Shown in pieces: positions 8,130-12,144 of a stretch of DNA of 12,144 nucleotides (positions are counted from its first letter, which is position 1; the number at the start of each line of letters is the position of its first letter). A program made the position numbers and the translations under genes. Origin of the DNA: Pseudoneurospora amorphoporcata (lineage: Eukaryota; Ascomycota; Sordariomycetes; Sordariales; Sordariaceae); NCBI GenBank assembly GCA_033297205.1, contig MU859506.1, positions 1 to 12,144 on the forward strand, read 5' to 3'. Under the pieces are notes generated by a model. The model worked only from the letters and a program-made list of their open reading frames with translations. It searched no databases and was not told the DNA's origin.

Positions 8130-9000
8130 ATCATGAAAATACATGCGTCCAAAATAGGAGGACACATAGGTATCGCAAAAACTATAGCGCGGATACGGTA
8201 ACACTACGACTTTCTAAGAATGAAAACCGAAGTAGCTCGGACATTGCAGGCCTATAAACGCTATAGCAGGACTAGAGTTGCAAGATATAAGCCATACGAA
8301 TTTCTAGAACCTTTAGAAATCGTAGAAAGGCCGTAGAGTTCGGTAATGATAGATTTCATCACTAAGTTACCACCGTCTACAGACACTGCCACAGGAGTCA
8401 CATATAACAGTATCCTGGTGGTAGTAGACAGGCTAACCAAGTAGAGCTATTTCCTACCCTATAAGGAAACCTGGTCAGCGGAGTAGCTTGTAGACGTGAT
8501 CTATTGGAATGTTACTTCGGTGTATGGATGGCTGAAGAAATGGATCACGGACAGGGATACCAAGTTCGCCTCCAAGTTCTGGCAAGCATTGATGACCAAG
8601 CTCGGTACCAAGAGTAAGTTATCAATAGCCCAACACCCGCAAATAGACGGACAAACGGAAAGGATCAATCAGATCGTGGAACAAACCACGAAGGTTACAC
8701 CTTTCTTTGCGAACTACGGATATAAGCCAGAACTCTTGGAAGGACCCGATTTAAACGTCCTTAGGGCCGTAGTCAAGGCTCAGAAGCTACACATGCTGCA
8801 TGAGAAGCTTAAGGCGGAGCTGGAATTCGTACGGCAAAAGATGAACCAGTATTACAACCAAAAAAGGCTCGAGGGACCTCGCTTTAAGGAGGGGGATAAA
8901 GTGCTTTTATCCACTAGAAACCTTAGGACGAAGCGACCCAGTAAGAAGCTGGATGATCGACGGGTGGGACCCTTCAAAATCAAGAAGAAAATTTCAGACG
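8130..9000 (+). other. Pol domain: integrase with lost zinc ligands and an apparent core deletion
   Basis: The N-terminal zinc-binding domain keeps both His residues (8142-8144, 8163-8165), but both Cys codons are now TAT Tyr (8253-8255 and 8262-8264). The DDE core keeps its residues: Asp in VMIDFI (8352-8354), Asp in ITDRDTKF (8550-8552) and Glu in GQTERINQ (8658-8660). From INQIVEQ the frame jumps straight to TPFFANYGYKP. Chromovirus integrases have roughly 40-45 residues between these blocks, so an in-frame deletion near 8684-8690 is likely. A GPY/F motif, RRVGPFKI, is at 8958-8981. Confidence 0.87.
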
Positions 9001-9128
9001 TGGTATACCAATTGGACATCCCAAGCACCATGAAGCTAAGATCATACTCATTCCACGTCTCGCTACTAGAACCAGCACCCAAGAACGCACAAGTCAACAC
9101 ACGAACTAGTATCGAGGACGAAGAAGAA

Positions 9129-9300
9129 GAATGGGATGTGGAATACATTCTGGATTCAAGGATAGAAGAAGGAGAGTTGGAATATCTTATCAGATGGAAA
9201 GAGTTCAGCCCCGAAAACAACACTTGGGAACTACTCAAGAACCTGAGTTGCTCTGCAAAGTTGAGGGACTTCCACCAACAGAACCCGGACCGCTCAGGAG
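9129..9300 (+). other. Pol C-terminal chromodomain
   Basis: EWDVEYILDSRIEEGELEY followed by LIRWKEFSPENNTWE and then KLRDFHQQNP is a complete chromodomain fold signature: an aromatic cage including the Trp and Tyr positions, a strand pair, and a terminal helix. In chromoviruses this domain follows integrase and steers insertion toward modified histones, typically H3K9-methylated heterochromatin. It is stop-free and has few RIP-type changes. Its presence fits the element landing in already repeat-rich DNA. Confidence 0.9.
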
Positions 9301-10037
9301 CGAGGAACTGCCCAGCAAGGAAGAAGGCAAAGCGGTTACATCTAACAAGGACCAATCGAATTCGGCTACAGGAGCAGAAGAGGTAGCGGCACCCGCCGCC
9401 TACTCCTTAGCCTATGTCCTAGCCTATTCCTCAGCCCGTTCCTCAGCCTCCAATACCTCTAACTCTGCTATACTAATCGCCGTCAACTCCTGCTCCTGCT
9501 TAGTCAAGCGCTCTTATTCTTGCTCCAACTGATCCAATTGAAAGGCCTATTCTTTAAGTGATTTCGTTAACTCTTGGATATTCTTTAAGACTTCAAATTT
9601 CCGCTTGAGCACACGTAAATGCTCCGCCGATATACGAGCTACTAGATGGAGGGTAGTATATTGAACTCAAGGAAGGAAAGGAAGAACAATAAACGTTCTA
9701 CGTCAATATCCATATCTTCACAAGGACAAGCACTGTGAACACACTCCTCACACTTTCCAGGGCGAGAAAGCCTCTTGCACGCCAGAGAACGTTGCAAACA
9801 ACGGACATAGGGCGTAATAGCAGACCCGAACTGCTCGATATAGGTTAATAGGGCCTAGCGTTTTGCAGTAGCTCTGGAGGGACACTTCTCGACCCAGCGA
9901 GCTATAGTTGGGATGGGAGTAGCAGGAGAAAACTTACAGCGTAGAACCTATAGGATACGTTGGGATAAAAATACGGTTAATGCTGGAGGCAAATCAGCAA
10001 AGCCGTCGAGGACGTCGGCTAGGGAGGGGAAGCATCG
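9235..10037 (-). pseudogene. Antisense coding relic in the 3' region: Zn2Cys6-like motif followed by coiled coil
   Basis: The minus strand from about 10037 (the frame continues open into the LTR to 10325) encodes FADLPPALTVFLSQRIL and RWVEKCPSRATAKR, then a cysteine cluster from 9809 to 9720. Its spacing is [Y]-x2-C-x6-C-x8-C-x2-C-x6-C, exactly the fungal Zn2Cys6 pattern if the first ligand (TAT at 9807-9809) was TGT before a RIP transition. A long acidic/basic coiled coil follows in another minus frame from 9660 to about 9390 (EHLRVLKRKFEVLKNIQELT, AELEVLEAEERAEE), interrupted by TAG/TAA codons where Gln fits. The frame changes within 9660-9695, near a GGAAA-like tract, so an indel or an intron is possible. 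It may extend to a TGA at 9235-9237, overlapping pol tail to tail. Function is unknown; DNA binding is inference. Confidence 0.62.
10021..10032 (+). other. Candidate polypurine tract
   Basis: AGGGAGGGGAAG lies 5 nt before the right LTR, the place where plus-strand DNA synthesis is primed. The 5-nt gap is unusual, since most tracts abut the LTR. Confidence 0.6.
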
Positions 10038-10299
10038 TGTTACGAACTTAAGTAATAATACAGGCCCACCGAACCATAGATATACGTTGTTATATAAGGA
10101 AAGGAAAGGAAGAGTGTGTACGGAGCGAGAGCCCTGGAAGGCTAGTTCGTGCGCGCACATAACCCTGCATATGACCGTGCCATAACAATGGGCACGGCAC
10201 ATTAAGGGTCGGTGTAAGGTGGGTATATTATAGGATAATCTTGTAATATTAGGGGTAAGAGCTAGGATTAGGCAAGGAGGGCTCATAATTGCCAAGATA

Positions 10300-10428
10300 G
10301 GCTCATGAGCCAACTTGAGGCTCATGAGCTAGAAAGGAGCTCATGAGCCAAAAAGGAGCTTATGAGCCAAAAAGGAGCTTATGAGCCAGAAAGGAGCTTA
10401 TGAGCCAAGAAGAAGCTTATGAGCCAAG
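10300..10428. repeat. Tandem array of a ~19-bp unit with palindromic core, 7 copies (right LTR)
   Basis: Same unit as in the left LTR. The last four copies read GCTTATGAGCC, so the palindrome is broken by a shared C-to-T change. Either RIP hit the same position in each, or a mutated unit was amplified. Confidence 0.85.
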
Positions 10429-10472
10429 GTACGACCAATGAGCCAGACACATGTAACTAGAAGGCACCAAGG

Positions 10473-10479
10473 TATAAAA
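10473..10479 (+). promoter_or_regulatory. TATA box of the right LTR
   Basis: GGTATAAAAGG, identical to the left LTR; the AGTAGTCAAC self-priming partner lies 44 nt downstream at 10517-10526. Confidence 0.65.
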
Positions 10480-10657
10480 GGACGACTGGAGAACTCAGAT
10501 TGTTAGATAGTTCTGCAGTAGTCAACAGATTATTATTCATTGAGACTAGTATGACGCTACCATACTTGTTGTGAACCTTTTGGCTTTACCGAACGTCTTC
10601 TGATAGTCTTCACCTTCAGCTATCCTATTTAGGCAGATCAGACTGCCGTTCGTCACA

Positions 10658-10662
10658 TTAGT
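10658..10662. repeat. Target-site duplication of the Ty3 element, right copy
   Basis: TTAGT, identical to 3815-3819. Confidence 0.92.
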
Positions 10663-10718
10663 GGTATTTTAGACGGCAGTGTATACAGACATTTGCAGCG
10701 GTGCGAAAAGACTTTCTC
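10663..10718. mobile_element. MITE-2, right part with terminal inverted repeat
   Basis: It ends GCGGTGCGAAAAGACTTTCTC, the inverted complement of the left end at 3485-3505 apart from one base. Together with TAGCAAAGTTATACTTAGT before the Ty3 element it forms one collinear right terminal repeat matching MITE-1. Confidence 0.85.
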
Positions 10719-10726
10719 TTATTATA
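10719..10726. repeat. Target-site duplication of MITE-2, right copy
   Basis: TTATTATA, identical to 3477-3484. Confidence 0.88.
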
Positions 10727-11665
10727 AGCTAAATTAGCTGCTCCTCCTATCAGGACGGAGTCGAATAATAATGCTATTCTATTTGCCTAAGGGTTAACGG
10801 ACGATAAATCGGTTCGTAGGATTTTAGTATATAGGTTGAATTCTAAGTGTAATTTATAGCACATTACGTCGCCTTCTAAATAGTAACGACCGTAGGCTTT
10901 GTAATAGGGATTAGTAACTTTGCTATTGTATATGCGGCCGCATTTGGGATTTAAGCATTTAATTCTAATCATTGACGAGGAGGAAGGTTGTGTTGATATT
11001 GTAGAGGAGGTTGAGGATTTCTTATTGACGGCGAAATAAATATTAAACTATTATATATCCGCAAGTTTCATAACCTTATTAAGAATGCCTTAATAGTCTA
11101 ATAGTCCTAAATCTATCAAGTCGCGTTAGTTTTCAACCTAGTATCTATTATATAATTCTAAGCCTTTAAATAGGATAATCGATCTGGTGTACTTATCTAT
11201 AGTAATTCCTATACTCTTAATCGTCGCTTAGAGCTATTTATACTATATAAAATATGCTTGTAGGTCATCGTATTATTCTTAATCTATACTATAAAATTCT
11301 CTAACTATATTTCCTTTGCTAAATTCTAATATAGTTAGTATAATTTGCTTAAGCGCTTGCTATAAAGTATAAGGATTTTTATCTAAAAATTTATTAAATA
11401 TATAGCTATAAGCTTAGAGTTTAGGTATGACGAGTTTGATATAGTTTCGAAGGATAGCGTATGTTTGAAGGCGTCCCTATCAGAAAGTTTCTTTAGCCTC
11501 GTCTGTCGCGGATATATAGATTTTAAAGTCGATTCTTAAGAAGTCGAGTAGTCTATAGTAATCCATCGTTATCGCGACCTCAAATTTCCATTCTTCCTAA
11601 TTCTAGTGTCCTTGTAGCTATTGGATTTGGCCAATATCGAACTTGACGGATTGAGTCGTCTTCAT
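10727..11665 (-). pseudogene. Copia gag with zinc-knuckle remnant
   Basis: A likely start is the minus-strand ATG at 11663-11665 (MKTTQSVKFDIGQI). It is followed by the L-x-G...NW...W pattern of copia-type gag (UBN2 family), here with the Gln and Trp codons turned to TAG, near EEWKFEVAITMDYYRLLDF. A zinc-knuckle region near 10859-10960 reads CLNPKCG then YKAYGRYYLEGDVMC, with Tyr at several expected Cys and His positions. The stop-free piece at 10787-10972 is a fragment of this gene, not a separate small gene. The frame runs through the TSD into the protease at 3476. Confidence 0.8.
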
Positions 11666-11763
11666 CGTTATAAACTTTGGTAGCCATTGATTCAGTGCTT
11701 GGGCGCTCCTAATCAGGGCCGAGCCTAGTGGCGGAGGGCGGAGGGGTAAAGGGTTCGCTATAA
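11666..11763 (-). other. Copia leader between probable LTR and gag
   Basis: About 100 bp that is clearly richer in C and G than the copia coding part. It should hold the primer-binding site, but I could not match a tRNA 3' end or half-tRNA with confidence. Confidence 0.45.
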
Positions 11764-11852
11764 TGCGGTTCTCTAAACACTCGCTCAATAGACTAGGTAT
11801 AAATAGGTTGTTAAGAAAAAAGAATTATTTTCGAAGTTTGAGGGTAGGGATC

Positions 11853-11859
11853 TTTTATA
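11853..11859 (-). promoter_or_regulatory. Candidate TATA box of the copia LTR
   Basis: TATAAAA on the minus strand, about 90 bp before the proposed LTR end and 190 bp before the gag ATG. Confidence 0.4.
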
Positions 11860-11920
11860 AATTTCGAGAGGTAGCTGCCGAGTTCTATATTAGTTTGGTT
11901 ATGTTGTTTGAGATGTTCAA

Positions 11921-12035
11921 AGCGAAGCAGTCTAATTTAACTACGACGAAATGTTAGGAAAGCGAAGCGGTCTAGTTCGATTGCGACGAAAGGTCGGAAA
12001 TGCGCCTTGATCTAACTTAATTACAACGAGGGGGG
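11921..12035. repeat. 40-bp tandem repeat, about 2.8 copies, in the probable copia LTR
   Basis: Units begin at 11921, 11961 and 12001. The first two start AGCGAAGC(A/G)GTCTA and share (T/C)GCGACGAAA-like ends; the third is diverged. The period is exactly 40 bp. Its place upstream of the TATA-like box suggests an enhancer-type array (inference). Confidence 0.75.
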
Positions 12036-12107
12036 TTTACACAATAGTCTGTTTGCTGCAATGCCCTAACTAGCCTATAATGATAGTACTAGTATAGGGA
12101 TGCTACA

Positions 12108-12144
12108 GTGAACTATGCACTTGTAGCTGAGCGGAGCGGAAGCG
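12108..12144. other. Short flank outside the probable copia LTR
   Basis: 37 bp, ending in repeated GAGCGGAGCGGAAGCG-like purine-rich sequence. Too short to assign. If the LTR end is right, 12108-12112 (GTGAA) would be the copia target duplication. Confidence 0.3.

Larger units (their letters stand above)
5880..9386 (+). pseudogene. pol: Ty3 element pol polyprotein (PR-RT-RH-IN-chromodomain), RIP-inactivated
   Basis: One frame, -1 relative to gag, holds every pol domain from an ATG at 5880 (MSFTEIAVVEEG) to the TAG at 9384. An upstream gag-pol fusion by -1 frameshifting is equally possible; I see no clear slippery heptamer in the 5880-5943 overlap. Internal stops number 19, at 5925, 5991, 6039, 6441, 6786, 7266, 7401, 7533, 7554, 7659, 7773, 7905, 7911, 7998, 8067, 8115, 8334, 8442 and 8484. 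All but one are TAG/TAA; 7773 is TGA. The last 296 codons (8496-9386) are stop-free. The intact product would be cut by its own protease into the enzymes of reverse transcription and integration. Confidence 0.93.
3820..10657 (+). mobile_element. Ty3/gypsy chromovirus, full-length but inactivated
   Basis: This 6.84-kb element has two LTRs, a 5-bp target duplication (TTAGT), a candidate self-priming site, gag, pol in the -1 frame and a polypurine stretch. Domain order protease, RT, RNase H, integrase, chromodomain is that of Ty3/gypsy chromoviruses (Metaviridae). A large 3' untranslated region carries an antisense coding relic. About 40 in-frame stops, lost zinc ligands and a changed RT active site make it non-autonomous. 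It sits in the right inverted repeat of MITE-2 and is therefore the youngest insertion seen. Confidence 0.95.
10038..10657 (+). repeat. Ty3 element right (3') LTR, 620 bp
   Basis: It runs TGTTACGAAC...CGTTCGTCACA with intact TG/CA ends and is collinear with the left LTR. It is 21 bp longer, mainly from one extra unit of the palindromic array (7 rather than 6), plus small indels near 10467 and 10533. Its first ~270 bp carry many TA where the left copy has CA or TG; its last 130 bp carry almost none. It also holds the poly(A)/termination function, which I cannot localise. Confidence 0.95.
1..12107 (-). mobile_element. Ty1/copia retrotransposon relic, interrupted by two nested insertions and cut by the left window edge
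   Basis: Read on the minus strand, the parts follow copia order: probable LTR, gag with zinc-knuckle remnant, protease (DTSASNH), integrase (HHCC and DDE remnants), linker, then RT with YIDD. Integrase before RT separates copia from gypsy. All recognisable coding segments lie in one frame; the two breaks in it are the MITE-1 insertion (366-781) and the MITE-2/Ty3 insertion (3485-10718). Removing each with one target-site copy restores the register. The element is very AT-rich and full of TAG and TAA codons, as RIP would leave it. RNase H and the second LTR lie beyond position 1. Confidence 0.9.
11764..12107 (-). repeat. Probable copia 5' LTR (about 344 bp)
   Basis: On the minus strand it would run TGTAGCATCC...GAACCGCA, with TG/CA ends, a TATA-like box and the gag leader directly after it. 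The partner LTR lies outside the window, so the boundaries are inferred from position and end bases only. The stop-free plus-strand stretch at 11763-11957 has no recognisable product and is not called as a gene. Confidence 0.45.

Noticed and set aside
8852..9355. 167-codon stop-free minus-strand frame opposite the end of pol
   Set aside because: It mirrors the integrase/chromodomain coding strand, has low-complexity Ser-rich content, no recognisable motif, and is a different frame from the antisense zinc-cluster gene.
9131..9532. 133-codon plus-strand frame overlapping the chromodomain
   Set aside because: It is out of frame with pol, and its Ser/Ala-rich end is the complement of the antisense coiled coil.
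11763..11957. Plus-strand 64-codon frame at the right end
   Set aside because: It lies in the probable copia LTR, has no motif, and runs into the 40-bp tandem repeat.

Overview
The window looks like a gene-free, transposon-filled stretch of a filamentous ascomycete (Pezizomycotina) genome. It contains a chromodomain Ty3/gypsy element, a Ty1/copia element and small terminal-inverted-repeat elements, all damaged in the pattern left by repeat-induced point mutation (RIP). CpA has become TpA on both strands, so most in-frame stops are TAG or TAA where Gln or Trp is expected, and Cys and His zinc ligands have become Tyr. I see no intact host gene, rRNA, tRNA or CRISPR array.

The layout is a three-layer nest. 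Layer 1 is a Ty1/copia element on the minus strand. Its probable 5' LTR is at about 11764-12107, gag at 10727-11665, protease and integrase at 1860-3476, and reverse transcriptase at 1-1500; it runs off the left edge. Layer 2 is two related non-autonomous TIR elements inserted in the copia coding sequence, each with a perfect 8-bp target duplication: MITE-1 (366-781) and MITE-2 (3485-3819 plus 10663-10718). Removing each insertion with one duplication copy puts the copia frame back in register. Layer 3 is a Ty3/gypsy chromovirus on the plus strand (3820-10657), inserted in the right terminal repeat of MITE-2 with a 5-bp duplication (TTAGT).

The Ty3 element has LTRs of 599 and 620 bp that contain a tandem array with a palindromic core. 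One base after the left LTR is a 10-nt sequence complementary to an LTR sequence downstream of the TATA box, which suggests a self-priming (Tf1/sushi-type) primer-binding site. Next come gag (from 4468), pol in the -1 frame (5880-9386: protease, RT, RNase H, integrase, GPY/F motif, chromodomain), and a 3' region with a second, antisense coding relic. That relic has an almost perfect Zn2Cys6 spacing followed by a coiled coil. All reading frames are broken: about 23 stops in gag, 19 in pol, a lost RT active-site Asp, lost zinc ligands, and an apparent in-frame deletion in the integrase core.

Most worth a second look are the antisense Zn2Cys6/coiled-coil gene, the self-priming site, the 8-bp-TSD MITE family, and the opposed mutation gradients in the two LTRs.
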